Source of the DNA: Thermococcus sp. P6
Lineage (GTDB): Archaea; Methanobacteriota_B; Thermococci; Thermococcales; Thermococcaceae
Reading direction: 5' to 3'
Length of the DNA stretch: 64,000 nucleotides
NCBI RefSeq assembly: GCF_002214525.1
Contig: NZ_CP015104.1
Coordinates: 1,458,819 to 1,522,818 of the forward strand
The position numbers and the translations under genes are program-made. This document shows positions 56,261 to 64,000 of the stretch, piece after piece. The notes beneath the pieces are model-generated. The model saw only the letters and a program-made list of their open reading frames with translations, was not told the origin of the DNA and searched no databases. Each line of letters starts with the position of its first letter. Positions within the stretch are counted from its first letter, which is position 1.

Positions 56261-58747
56261 GGGTTCACCCCCGGGCTCTCATACAAACCACGCTCAAGCA
56301 TATTTATTGCCTTCTTAAGATTATCCATCCCACCGAAGATTTCTGCAACACCCCTTAAATAACCCAGTTTATCGAAAGGTGGGAGTCTGAAAACCTCAGG
56401 TCTACTTATCTGGTCAATTCCACCGATTCTGTACTTGTCAAGCAAAGCTATTATAACTTCCCTCGCCTGATCCCCTAAGGCATCCAGAACTTTTTTCTTT
56501 TTATCCAAAAAGGCTTTTGCTCTCTCATCCCTGGTCAATATTGGGGCTCCAAAAGCTATATGGGCGAGAACATCAAAAGTATCAGCATCGGGAGTTTTAA
56601 GTATGCCTGCAAGAAGTTCAGGTATTATGGATTCCCTGGCCAATTCTTCAAGAAACTTTTGTCTCTTCTCTCTTTCAATCCATATTCTGTAAAGGTCGCC
56701 AAGAGTTGCAGCCCTCTTGATTACACCCTCCTTACTGTATTCAATATACTCGGCGTCCGTAAGGGTTTTTTCCTGTAGCGGATATGAATATGCTCGTCTC
56801 CTCAGCAATATAAACTTCAACCCCCTTTACAATTATCTTTTCTTTCTTTGGTTTTTCAGGCTTTAGCTCTATAACTATGGCTTCCATTTGTTCTGAGGGT
56901 ATGATGGTTAGCTGCCTTGATCTGAATTTACCTTTGGTTACTTGCAGAGTTATGGGAGAATGTGGTAGCTTCTCCAGAACAAAGTATCCGTTAGCATCTG
57001 TTTTAGCATATCTTTGCATGTTAACACCAATCTGTGCAACGACTCTCGCTCCTTGAATGGGCTCTTGGGTTTCGGCATGAACAACGTATCCCGATAATGA
57101 GAGATCAAAGGGACCTTCAGGGATTTTCGGCTGAACACCAGAAGGATAATCCCATTCATCAAGCAATCTCGTTGCATTAACGTAGTCAATTATCCTGAAG
57201 AAGTATTTTCCGGAAATTTCGTCTATTCTACACCCTCTCCCAATGTGCTGCTTAAAATATACCTTCGAGCTAATAGGTTTGAGGAATACGAGGTTTCTTA
57301 CAGATGGAATGTCAACACCCGTTGTGAGGAGGTCAACGGTTGTTGCAACAACAGGGGTTGGACTTTCAGAATCCCTAAACTTCTCGTAGATTTCTTTAAC
57401 ATCATACTCCTCTGCAACAATTCTTACCGCATAATCATCATATCCCAAATGCGAGAACAGATTCTGAAGCTCTTTAGCGACTTGGGCGGCATGCTCCATA
57501 TTAACGCAAAATACTATTGTTTTTTGCATCGGTCCAAATTTATCGAGCATGGATGCAAGATGTTCATAAATCTTTCTTGTCCTATCAGGTAGAACGATCT
57601 CCCTCTCAAAATCTTCAAGGGTGTATATATCCTTTAAGTCAGCTTCCTCGGAGATATATACCTGAGCACCCTGGTGAATTGCTTCCTGAAGATGGAGCCC
57701 GTCTTTATCAATATTGGTGAACACCCTGAATATCTGGAATGGGGCAAGAAAGCCATCTTCAATACCCTGCCCCATGCTATACGAGTAAACAGGTTCTCCG
57801 AAATAAGCGTAGGTATCTATGTTGTCCGACCTTTTAGGTGTTGCAGTCATACCAAGATGAACGGCAGAACCAAAATAATCCAGTATCTCCCTCCAGGTTC
57901 CATAACCAGATCTATGGCACTCGTCTATGATTACAAGGTCAAAAAAGTCTTGAGGATATTGTTTGTAGGTTTTATTCTCTCCTTCCCCACTGTACAAGGC
58001 TTGATAAGTACTGAAGTATACCTGCCTGTTTTTAGGAGTGTTATCACGTTCTATAATTGCCCTTGCATCCTCAAAAGGTGCAAATTCATTATAAGCCTGA
58101 TCTCTCAGGAAGTTTCTATCTGTGATGTATAGCACCCTCTCAAAATAACCGGATTTTATTAGCTTCCACACTATCTGAAAGGCTACAAATGTTTTACCAG
58201 TCCCAGTTGCCATTGTAAGAAGAATTCTCTTCCTCCCTTTCAGTACGGCTTCTATAACACTTTTTATAGCAGCCTCTTGGTAATACCTTGGTTTTTTACC
58301 ACCCCGCGTATAATATGGAACTGTAAGCGGGTCGATTTTAGCTTCATGTCCGAATTTAAACTGAATATATCTCCTGTAAAGTTCTTCAGGAGTGGGAAAT
58401 CTATCAATTGCCCTTTGCTTGTTTGTGGTGAAATCAAATTCCTCTATTTCATGCCCGTTGGTTGAGTAAGCAAAATAAACGCCAAGCATTTTGGCATAGG
58501 TTTTCGCCTGCCCTATTCCATCAAGTGCTGATTTGCTTTCTTCTTTAGCCTCAACTACCGCAATGGGAAATCCGGGAGAGTAATAAAGCACATAATCAGC
58601 TTTTTTACCCTTTTTTCGCTTACCTTCTTCATTAATAAGTTTGCCCGGGGTAAGGAAAACCTCCCTCCGTATTCTGTCTTCAGTCCAACCGCTCTCCCTT
58701 AACTTCGGGTCTATTAGTTTAGCTCTCGTGTCCGCTTCAGAGAGCAT
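56257..58747 (-). pseudogene. hsdR: Type I restriction endonuclease subunit HsdR with extra beta-sandwich domain, one frameshift
   Basis: The N-terminal nuclease has PGFPIAVVEAKEE; the motor has MATGTGKT, IIDECHRSG (DECH) and IGRGCRID. Residues about 546-630 (SGYVVHAETQEPIQGARV, KTDANGYFVLEKLPHSPITL) look like a carboxypeptidase-regulatory-type beta-sandwich, unusual between motor and C-terminal domain. The frame breaks at an A6 run (56766-56771, one extra A); removing it joins SATGK to TLTDAEYIEYSKEG. Repaired length is about 829 residues. ATG 58747 follows GGATGTGATT. Confidence 0.85.
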
Positions 58748-58782
58748 AGCAATCACATCCTATTCTGCCATTGGTATACGAA

Positions 58783-58796
58783 ACAATATATAAGGT
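58783..58796 (-). promoter_or_regulatory. hsd operon promoter
   Basis: The minus-strand CCTTATATATTGTT is a strong TATA-like element about 40 bases before the hsdR ATG (58747). All hsd genes and the two nested genes follow on the same strand with overlaps or short gaps, so this is likely the only promoter. Confidence 0.5.
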
Positions 58797-58799
58797 TTT

Positions 58800-58935
58800 T
58801 TGATCTCTTCTAACATTCAAGAACTTCTTATTTCTTGTTGTATAAACCCTCATCAGAATAAGCTCATTTTTCTCAACATCTACAGCTGAATAAACGTAGT
58901 AACGCTTTTTGTTCGCTTTAATAACTTTATTCCGG
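58800..58935 (-). pseudogene. Remnant of a DDE-type transposase
   Basis: An open minus-strand stretch reads RNKVIKANKKRYYVYSAVDV then EKNELILMRVYTTRNKKFL. The pattern GKRYYVYxAVDVExxELxxMxVYTTRN is typical of the first catalytic-aspartate region of archaeal DDE transposases. There is no start and no second or third motif. It lies directly beside the hsd promoter, suggesting an insertion element helped bring in or disrupt this locus. Confidence 0.45.
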
Positions 58936-59040
58936 CTTTAAGCTATGTGCTTATAGCAATGGATAGTGTGGGAAAAATTATATATTGAATAAAACAGGGT
59001 CTTAAATTGTATCTAAAAAGAAGTCATTTCGGTGGTTGCT

Positions 59041-59598
59041 ATGCCCCTTTTTGAGATTGTTCAAGGAGATATAACCCGTTTCCCTGCCGAGGCGATCGTC
59101 AACGCGGCCAACCGTTATCTGCAGCACGGCGGAGGCGTGGCCTACGCGATAGCAAAGGCGGCCGCCGGAGACCCGGAGGAGTACATCAGGATAAGCAAAG
59201 AAGCGATGAGGGAGCAGATCGGGAGGGACTGGATCGACCACGGGGAAGTCGTCGTCACTCCAGCCCTGAGGCTTGAAAGGTACGGGATTCGCTGGGTGAT
59301 CCACACGGTCGGGCCCTACTGCGGCGGTAGATGGGATGAAGATAAGAGGGAGAAGCTTCGGAAGGCCATCCTCGGGGCCCTGAGGAAGGCGGATGAACTC
59401 GGGGTTAGGAGCATAGCTTTTCCCGCGATAAGCGCCGGAATTTACGGCTGTCCGCTGGAGGAGGTCGTGAGGACTTTCAGGGAAGTTGTGGAGGAGTTTG
59501 GGGAAGAGGCCCGAAATCTGGAGAAGGTCTACCTCGTGATTTATTCTAAGAGGGACTACGAGAGGGCCGTTGGGGTCATGGGTGGTTCCCGCACTTAA
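59041..59598 (+). CDS. Macro-domain ADP-ribose-binding protein
   Basis: A 185-residue macro-domain protein of the Appr-1''-p processing/ADP-ribosyl hydrolase type. Binding loop 1 is GDITRFPAEAIVNAANRYLQHGGGVAYAI and loop 2 is SIAFPAISAGIYGCPLEEV. Such proteins bind or hydrolyse ADP-ribose or its derivatives on proteins, nucleic acids or metabolites. ATG 59041 follows CGGTGG. A TATA-like AAATTATATATTG lies at 58975-58987. GC-rich codon use is like the core genome, unlike the hsd locus. Confidence 0.9.
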   Translation: MPLFEIVQGDITRFPAEAIVNAANRYLQHGGGVAYAIAKAAAGDPEEYIRISKEAMREQIGRDWIDHGEVVVTPALRLERYGIRWVIHTVGPYCGGRWDEDKREKLRKAILGALRKADELGVRSIAFPAISAGIYGCPLEEVVRTFREVVEEFGEEARNLEKVYLVIYSKRDYERAVGVMGGSRT

Positions 59599-59677
59599 AC
59601 GAAAACCGCGGAGAGAAAACCACCATACAATGGAAAGCTTTATAATCTTTGAAGTTGTAAGTCCATGGGGATGCTCC

Positions 59678-59935
59678 ATGTCGTGTGCCGGGGTTGTGGA
59701 ACTCCTCAGGAAGATGGTCCTCGGTTTCGTGATTCTCTTCCTGTCGGGTTTTCTGATTCTCTACTATGCCATCAGAAAGCTCGCCTGCGCCACGTCGAAT
59801 CTGTGTCTCCCCCACGGGCCCGGAGCCTCCGCCATTGCCAGTGTGGATACCCTCGTCGTGTTTTTCCTGGTGGCTGTGCTCCTCATATCAGCCCTCTGGT
59901 ACCACTCCAGCAAAGAATTCGAAAAGCACGAATAG
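59678..59935 (+). CDS. Small two-helix membrane protein (intact copy)
   Basis: An 85-residue protein: a helix at about 10-30 (MVLGFVILFLSGFLILYYAI), a short Cys-containing loop (KLACATSNLC), then a second helix (SVDTLVVFFLVAVLLISALWY) and a charged tail (SSKEFEKHE). A TATA box (AGCTTTATAATC, 59636-59647) precedes it. Its last two thirds lie in the left direct repeat; a 5'-replaced copy is at 62716. It is followed by nnr sequences. Function unknown. Confidence 0.65.
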   Translation: MSCAGVVELLRKMVLGFVILFLSGFLILYYAIRKLACATSNLCLPHGPGASAIASVDTLVVFFLVAVLLISALWYHSSKEFEKHE

Positions 59936-60203
59936 TACCGGTGGGTACCCCCGGAAATTTGGACGGGCAATGCCTCGATGCCCTTATATTCTTTCCCTCC
60001 AATTTTTCATGGTGATATCGATGAGAATTGAGGACGTCTACATCTGGGATATCAACGCCAGGTGGCTCGGCGTAACCCCCTACCAGCTCATGGAGAACGC
60101 CGGGGCGGGCGTTGCGAGAACCATCGAGGAACGCTTTGGGAAGAACCTCAGGATAGCGGTTTTCTCGGGGACGGGGAACAACGGCGGGGACGGTTTCGTA
60201 GCC
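59746..60203 (+). repeat. Left copy of ~460-bp direct repeat
   Basis: From GGGTTTTCTGATTCTCTACT to GGTTTCGTAGCC, this block matches 62745-63204, roughly nine bases in ten by eye. It covers the 3' part of the small membrane gene, the nnr promoter and the first 61 codons of nnr. The offset is 2999-3001 bases. The copies have diverged by scattered substitutions and a small indel near 59810. Confidence 0.85.
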
Positions 60204-60470
60204 TACGACATCATAAGCGACGGGAAAACTTGGAAGTACAGCAGAACGGGCAACCGGGGGATGACCACCGGTGGAACGGGAGACGTTCTGGCGGGACTCG
60301 TTGGCTCTCTTTTAGCGTTCGGTAACGAACCGCTCAGAGCAGCCTCGGTCGGTGCTTTCCTCAATGGTCTTTCTGGGGACATGGTGAAGGGGGGGCTCGG
60401 GGAGAACTTCACCGCCCTGGAGGTCGCGAGGAGGGTTCCAAGGGCTGTTAAGTGGGTACTGGAGTTCTGA
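60021..60470 (+). pseudogene. Internally deleted NAD(P)HX epimerase/dehydratase gene
   Basis: An in-frame 149-residue chimera. The first 61 residues are the start of the YjeF epimerase domain (ENAGAGVARTIEE, FSGTGNNGGDGFVA). They join directly to YDIISDGKTWKYSRTGNRGM and TTGGTGDVLAGL, the C-terminal part of the ADP/ATP-dependent dehydratase domain. About 1 kb of the normal gene is missing, so neither activity should remain. The same N-terminus, undeleted, lies at 63022. Confidence 0.85.
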
Positions 60471-60727
60471 GCTTCCATTGGTTTCGGTGCTCGGGAATCT
60501 CCATTACTCTATTTGTTTTCGTTATTTGAGATAGTATTTTGAGAGATTAAAGATTTTCTTTTTCATTTTTTAGTGAATAATTCATAGAGCCTTACTGCCT
60601 CATCCGTATGTATTTTGTCCATTGCAATCCATGCAGTAGCGTCGTATATTGTAAATTACTATTTGATATAAAACTTTTTAAAGGTTGGGACTCAATACTT
60701 GAGTGAAAACTCAAGGAGGTGAGCTTG

Positions 60728-61417
60728 GTGAAGTGGAAGCCTTTGGTGGTGGTACTCATTGGGCTGCTCCTGTTTGGAGCGACCGCTGGGAATGCCGCGG
60801 CGGCGCCAATTTCCGACATGCCAAGACCTCAACACAATATTGGCCTAGGAAGTGTTATCATGTCTTGGCTTGTGAGCTATGATAATGCTATAATATCAAA
60901 AAACAGGGAGTATCATGGTGGGCTTGGCTATATGTGGCATTACAAAGTAAGACATGGAAGGAGGGGGGAGTTGAAGATATCAGTGTTCAAGTATGTCCCT
61001 CTATTCGGTTATAGTACTTATACAATACTGCCAGATATGACCGTATACGAAAATACATTCTATGGTGAGAACTTTAAGTTAAAGTCTGTTGAGACTCACA
61101 GAATCCCGGGTGTTGGACTTAGATTTAAGACAATAGAAACAAGCTACTCCTCATGGATTAGCAGTGGCGGATGGTGGACCATAGACCTGAAGTTTGACGC
61201 TGGATACGGTAGGCATGGTATAGTCACCTTTGGAATGAGCAATCTCGACAACTTTATTCTAGCGTTCCTGGGCAAACTGGGGGCAGGAAAGTGGGCGGAT
61301 AAGCTCGTTGATTTTGTGTCTAAAGGCAGTCTATCTTCGTTGGCAGATGCACTCTCAGCAATTTTGATCTTTGCCTCTGGAATAAACGTGGATGCAGTAT
61401 ACTTCACGGAGGTGTGA
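60728..61417 (+). CDS. Exported protein of unknown function
   Basis: A 229-residue precursor with a signal peptide (MKWKPLVVVLIGLLLFGATA, then GNAAAAP). The mature part is rich in Gly, Tyr and Trp: REYHGGLGYMWHYKVRHG, SYSSWISSGGWWTIDLKFDA, GYGRHGIVTFGM, and a hydrophobic C-terminal helix (ADALSAILIFASGINV). GTG 60728 follows GGAGGTGAG. A TATA box (AACTTTTTAAAGG) lies at 60670-60682. A truncated paralogue is at 62232. Two small membrane genes follow immediately. No family recognised. Confidence 0.65.
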   Translation: MKWKPLVVVLIGLLLFGATAGNAAAAPISDMPRPQHNIGLGSVIMSWLVSYDNAIISKNREYHGGLGYMWHYKVRHGRRGELKISVFKYVPLFGYSTYTILPDMTVYENTFYGENFKLKSVETHRIPGVGLRFKTIETSYSSWISSGGWWTIDLKFDAGYGRHGIVTFGMSNLDNFILAFLGKLGAGKWADKLVDFVSKGSLSSLADALSAILIFASGINVDAVYFTEV

Positions 61418-61420
61418 AAT

Positions 61421-61744
61421 TTGATTCTAACCTTTGTCTATTTTCTTTTTGGATTTTTACTCGCGTTCTGTCCTTTCACGGGAATACCAGCCATACTGAT
61501 AGGTATCTTATTCGTCAAAATCGATACTAAAGCCAAGCTCGCGTACTCCCTCGCGGGTTTTGTGGCGGGAACCCTGGCTGGAGTATCCCTGTGGGGGAGC
61601 TCTTGGATCTTTGAGCAACTCAGATGGGATTATCAGGAACATGGAATATGGGGGTTTATCGGGGGCACAACGATTATCCTGCTGTTAGCCATTCTCTTGG
61701 CCCGGGTTCTTAATAAGAAGTATCCGATGGGTGATGCAAAATGA
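61421..61744 (+). CDS. Small membrane protein, three predicted helices
   Basis: A 107-residue protein with helices at about 1-30 (TFVYFLFGFLLAFCPFTGIP), 38-58 (LAYSLAGFVAGTLAGVSLWG) and 78-96 (FIGGTTIILLLAILLARVL). The TTG start follows GGAGGTGTGAAA, three bases after the exported-protein stop. It overlaps the next gene (ATGA). A partner or immunity role for the exported protein is conjecture. Confidence 0.55.
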   Translation: MILTFVYFLFGFLLAFCPFTGIPAILIGILFVKIDTKAKLAYSLAGFVAGTLAGVSLWGSSWIFEQLRWDYQEHGIWGFIGGTTIILLLAILLARVLNKKYPMGDAK

Positions 61745-62205
61745 AATGTACTGTTTTGGATTTTATATCGGTGGCGATGGCATATGGCATTATAGCATAT
61801 TCTACTCAACTTTTGGGTTTTTATGCTATGCTCCAACTCATGAGTGCCCCTATCTGGAAGATGTGGGTTGCTATAATCGGTGTGGGAATTAAGTTTCTGT
61901 TACAAGTTTCAATAATCTGGTTTTTTATTCGGATAATGCTGGGGTATAACCTTAAGACGACTGATATTAGCTCTGCGTTTGTTCCATTGATTATAGCCGG
62001 GATTTTCTGTTTCGTTTTGAGGTTTGTTGGATACTTTATCTTAACCAATGTGTATCTTATTTCATTAAGACATATTCTGGAAAACATTTCTATGGCTATA
62101 GGATGGTTTTTGTCACTTTACCTCCTTGGAAAGAAAATATCGCTGAGTCCTTTAAAGATATGTGGTATTGGGCTGTTGGTCTATTTTGTTCTCCCACCGA
62201 TTTGA
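61741..62205 (+). CDS. Membrane protein, about four or five predicted helices
   Basis: A 154-residue very hydrophobic protein: segments VAMAYGIIAYSTQLLGFYAM, MWVAIIGVGIKFLLQVSIIW, AFVPLIIAGIFCFVLRFVGY, and two more near the end (MAIGWFLSLYLLG, ICGIGLLVYFVLPPI). It starts inside the preceding stop (ATGA). More A/T-rich than core genes, like the two genes before it. No family recognised. Confidence 0.55.
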   Translation: MKCTVLDFISVAMAYGIIAYSTQLLGFYAMLQLMSAPIWKMWVAIIGVGIKFLLQVSIIWFFIRIMLGYNLKTTDISSAFVPLIIAGIFCFVLRFVGYFILTNVYLISLRHILENISMAIGWFLSLYLLGKKISLSPLKICGIGLLVYFVLPPI

Positions 62206-62231
62206 TTTAGAACCCTTAAAGGTGAAACTTT

Positions 62232-62723
62232 ATGGTTGCACACTATGACAGCTGGGTCAGCTTGGGCGGACGTTGGAGACTGGGCGTGAAGTTTGATGCA
62301 GGGTACGGTATTCATGGTGTTGTAACTCTTGGAATGACAGAATGGCCGATCCTTGACACAATACTGGAGAATTTGGGGGTCAAGGGCAGGCTTACAATCA
62401 AGCGAAAATTTGTTGGTAGGGTGGGACCAAACGGTGAGTTCAATGGTATGGATTTTAACCTGATGAAGATTATTGAGCCCAGCAACAAGCCGAAAAGGTT
62501 CAGGAAAACGGTTCAAATTATTATTGAGAAGGAGTTAAACTGCATTGGGTGCGGTGCTTGTTTGGCATTGTGCCCCACTGATGCCCTGTTCATTAACGAG
62601 AAGGGGAAGATCGATCTCCACGAGGATAGATGCAAGCATTGTTATAATTGTCTTGATGCCAGCTCACTAAGGGGGGCATGCGTTGCGAGAAATCATAAAC
62701 TAGAGGTAATTAAAGTTGATTGA
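62232..62723 (+). pseudogene. Chimera: truncated exported-protein paralogue fused to a ferredoxin-like module
   Basis: A 163-residue frame. The first ~50 residues (AHYDSWVSLGGRWRLGVKFD, AGYGIHGVVTLGM) match the C-terminal part of the exported protein at 60728 but lack its signal peptide. The rest has GRLTIKRKFVGRVG and a two-cluster ferredoxin region: CIGCGACLALCPTDALF and CKHCYNCLDASSLRGAC. That end resembles the PUA-plus-ferredoxin tail of archaeal PAPS-reductase-like proteins. GGTGAAAC precedes the ATG, so it may be expressed, but it looks like a recombination product. Confidence 0.55.
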
Positions 62724-62937
62724 TCCTGTGCTGATTTTTCTATTGGGTTTTCTGATTCTCTACTATGCCATCAGAAAGCTCGCCTGCGCCACGTCGAGTC
62801 TGTGCTCCTCAGCCCATTGGCCAGAAACCTCCACCATCGCCAGTTTGGATACCCTCGTCGTGTTTTTTCTGGCGGCTGTGCTCCTCATATCAGCCCTCTG
62901 GTACCTCTCCAGCAAAGAATTCGAAAAGCACGAATAG
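62716..62937 (+). pseudogene. 5'-replaced copy of the small two-helix membrane protein
   Basis: A 73-residue frame from TTG 62716 (MIDPVLIFLLG) joining the repeat copy FLILYYAIRKLACATSSLC and ending SSKEFEKHE. From the GGGTTTTCTG boundary it matches the 59678 protein; upstream it differs. The TTG overlaps the preceding gene and no clear ribosome site precedes it. It might still make a protein with two helices. Confidence 0.5.
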
Positions 62938-63204
62938 TACCGGAGGGTACTCTGGGAATTTGGACGGGCAAGGCCTCGATGCCCTTATATTCTTTCCCTC
63001 CAATTTTCCATGGTGATATCGATGAGAATTGAGGATGTCTATATCTGGGATATCAACGCCAGGTGGCTCGGCGTAACACCCTACCAGCTCATGGAGAACG
63101 CCGGGGCAGGCGTTGCGAGAACCATCGAGGAACGCTTTGGGAAGAACCTCAGGATAGCGGTTTTCTCGGGAACGGGGAACAACGGCGGGGACGGTTTCGT
63201 AGCC
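62745..63204 (+). repeat. Right copy of ~460-bp direct repeat
   Basis: Partner of 59746-60203. It contains the 3' part of the small membrane gene, the nnr promoter and the first 61 codons of nnr. Beyond GGTTTCGTAGCC the right copy continues into an undeleted nnr gene, whereas the left copy jumps to the nnr 3' end. Confidence 0.85.
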
Positions 63205-64000
63205 GCGAGACACCTGAGCTTTGAGAACGAAGTAACGGTTTTCCTCGTCGGCGATGAACTGAAAATTAAAAGCGAGGAGGCCAGACACAACTGGAAGATC
63301 CTGAAAAAGCTTGATTTCGTGGAAATCAAAGTTCTCAGGGATTCCTCTTACATAAAAGCCCTCGACCTCTCGGACTTTGACGTCATCGTCGATGCCCTCC
63401 TCGGTGCCGGAACCAGAGGAGAACCGAGGGAACCGATAAGGAGCGCGATAGAGAAGATAAACGAATACTCCGGAAAGGTGAAGGTGGTGAGCGTTGACCT
63501 GCCGAGCGGCTATCCCTCGAAGGTTCGCGTTAAGTCCGACTTCGCCGTAACCTTCCAGTGGGACAAGGAGGAATTTGAGGGCTTTGAAAGGGTAGTGGTT
63601 AAGATAGGCTATCCAAAGGAACTTTACCACCTCGTCGGTCCCGGTGATGCGAAGTTCGCGCTTAGGAAGGGGGGCGAGCACAAGGGGCAGAACGGAAAGC
63701 TTTTGGTGATCGGCGGGAGCGGTGAGTACTTTGGGGCACCCTATCTGGCGGCGAAGGCAGCCTCGTATCTCGTGGATCTGGTCTATCTGGCGATGCCCGA
63801 ATATCCAGCCAGAAGAATAAGTGACCCCGACCTGATCCTGCGTGCTTTTCCGGGGGAGAACTTCTCAAAGGAGCACCTGGATTCCCTGCTGAACCTCGCT
63901 CAAAGGGTTGATGCGGTCGTCATCGGCCCGGGCCTCGGGCTGAGCGACGAAACTAAGGAATTTGTGCGGGAATTCATAAGGAGTTGTGAAAAGCCGCTCG
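63022..64000 (+). CDS. nnr: Bifunctional NAD(P)HX epimerase/ADP-dependent dehydratase, truncated by the window end
   Basis: 326 codons present, open to the window edge. The N-terminal YjeF_N epimerase domain has ENAGAGVARTIEE, FSGTGNNGGDGFVAARHLS and DALLGAGTRGEPREP. The C-terminal dehydratase domain starts at about 205 (KGQNGKLLVIGGSGEYFGAPYLAA) and reaches VVIGPGLG. The enzyme repairs hydrated NAD(P)H, important at high temperature. ATG 63022 follows GGTGATATCG. No break is seen, so this is the working copy. Confidence 0.9.
   Translation, partial: MRIEDVYIWDINARWLGVTPYQLMENAGAGVARTIEERFGKNLRIAVFSGTGNNGGDGFVAARHLSFENEVTVFLVGDELKIKSEEARHNWKILKKLDFVEIKVLRDSSYIKALDLSDFDVIVDALLGAGTRGEPREPIRSAIEKINEYSGKVKVVSVDLPSGYPSKVRVKSDFAVTFQWDKEEFEGFERVVVKIGYPKELYHLVGPGDAKFALRKGGEHKGQNGKLLVIGGSGEYFGAPYLAAKAASYLVDLVYLAMPEYPARRISDPDLILRAFPGENFSKEHLDSLLNLAQRVDAVVIGPGLGLSDETKEFVREFIRSCEKPL

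Noticed and set aside
60563..60655. Minus-strand fragment reading YDATAWIAMDKIHTDEAVRL to a stop
   Set aside because: Looks like a C-terminal gene remnant but has a stop just upstream and no recognisable family; noted only as possible debris in the 60471-60727 gap.

Overview
The window is chromosomal DNA of a hyperthermophilic euryarchaeon of the order Thermococcales, most likely a GC-rich Thermococcus. The evidence is a tungsten formaldehyde:ferredoxin oxidoreductase, EF-1alpha/S10/tRNA-Ser and EF-2 neighbours, DNA topoisomerase VI, aIF1A-Rio1-Dim2, an AglB oligosaccharyltransferase, a zinc-type archaeal adenylate kinase, a probable Thermococcales PCNA inhibitor, TATA/BRE promoters and strong GGAGGTGAT ribosome sites with ATG, GTG and TTG starts.

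Layout. 0-3.3 kb: Taw2 (wybutosine), FOR and a MoaD-like protein. 3.3-7.5 kb (minus): tRNA-Ser(GGA), rps10, EF-1alpha and EF-2. 7.6-15.6 kb (minus): MptA, then a tight information-processing operon running aIF1A > Rio1 > Dim2-like KH protein > Top6B > Top6A > DUF530 > DUF1699-HTH > DUF4129. 15.8-20.2 kb: uracil uptake and salvage (uraA-upp), a ZnuCB-like metal ABC pair and RNase HII. 20.2-31.8 kb: glycosyltransferase, methyltransferases, PCNA-inhibitor candidate, GlmS, AglB, thiamine-binding and MoaD-like proteins, Adk, a ThermoDBP-like protein and pyruvate kinase. 31.8-45 kb: peroxiredoxin, an amber-interrupted small gene, archaemetzincin, an unusual prenyltransferase-fold/DUF6062/coiled-coil cluster that is partly decayed, CrcB-DUF190, CoaBC, MscS, a racemase-like protein, MazG-like, an orphan Zot-like ATPase, and TldD/TldE. 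45.3-50.3 kb: an operon of exported proteins, an ABC-2 transporter and a PEGA surface protein. 50.5 kb: MTA/SAH deaminase.

52-63.2 kb is the accessory region. It holds an AT-rich type I restriction-modification locus in which hsdR, hsdM and hsdS all carry frameshifts (five lesions, four in short A-runs and one a 5-bp tandem duplication). Two intact genes of unknown function, a cytosolic protein and a 4-TM protein, are nested between hsdM and hsdS. Then come a transposase remnant, a macro-domain protein, and a 3-kb segment bounded by ~460-bp diverged direct repeats. The left copy keeps an intact small membrane gene plus an internally deleted nnr gene; the right copy has a 5'-replaced membrane gene plus an apparently intact nnr gene. 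That is the arrangement expected from single-crossover integration of circular DNA. The cargo encodes an exported protein, two small membrane proteins, and a truncated paralogue of the exported protein fused to a ferredoxin-like module.

The best candidates for undescribed biology are the two-gene insert in the hsd operon, the exported-protein/membrane-protein cargo between the repeats, the exported-protein/ABC/PEGA operon, and the prenyltransferase-fold/DUF6062/coiled-coil cluster. All functional proposals for these are inference.
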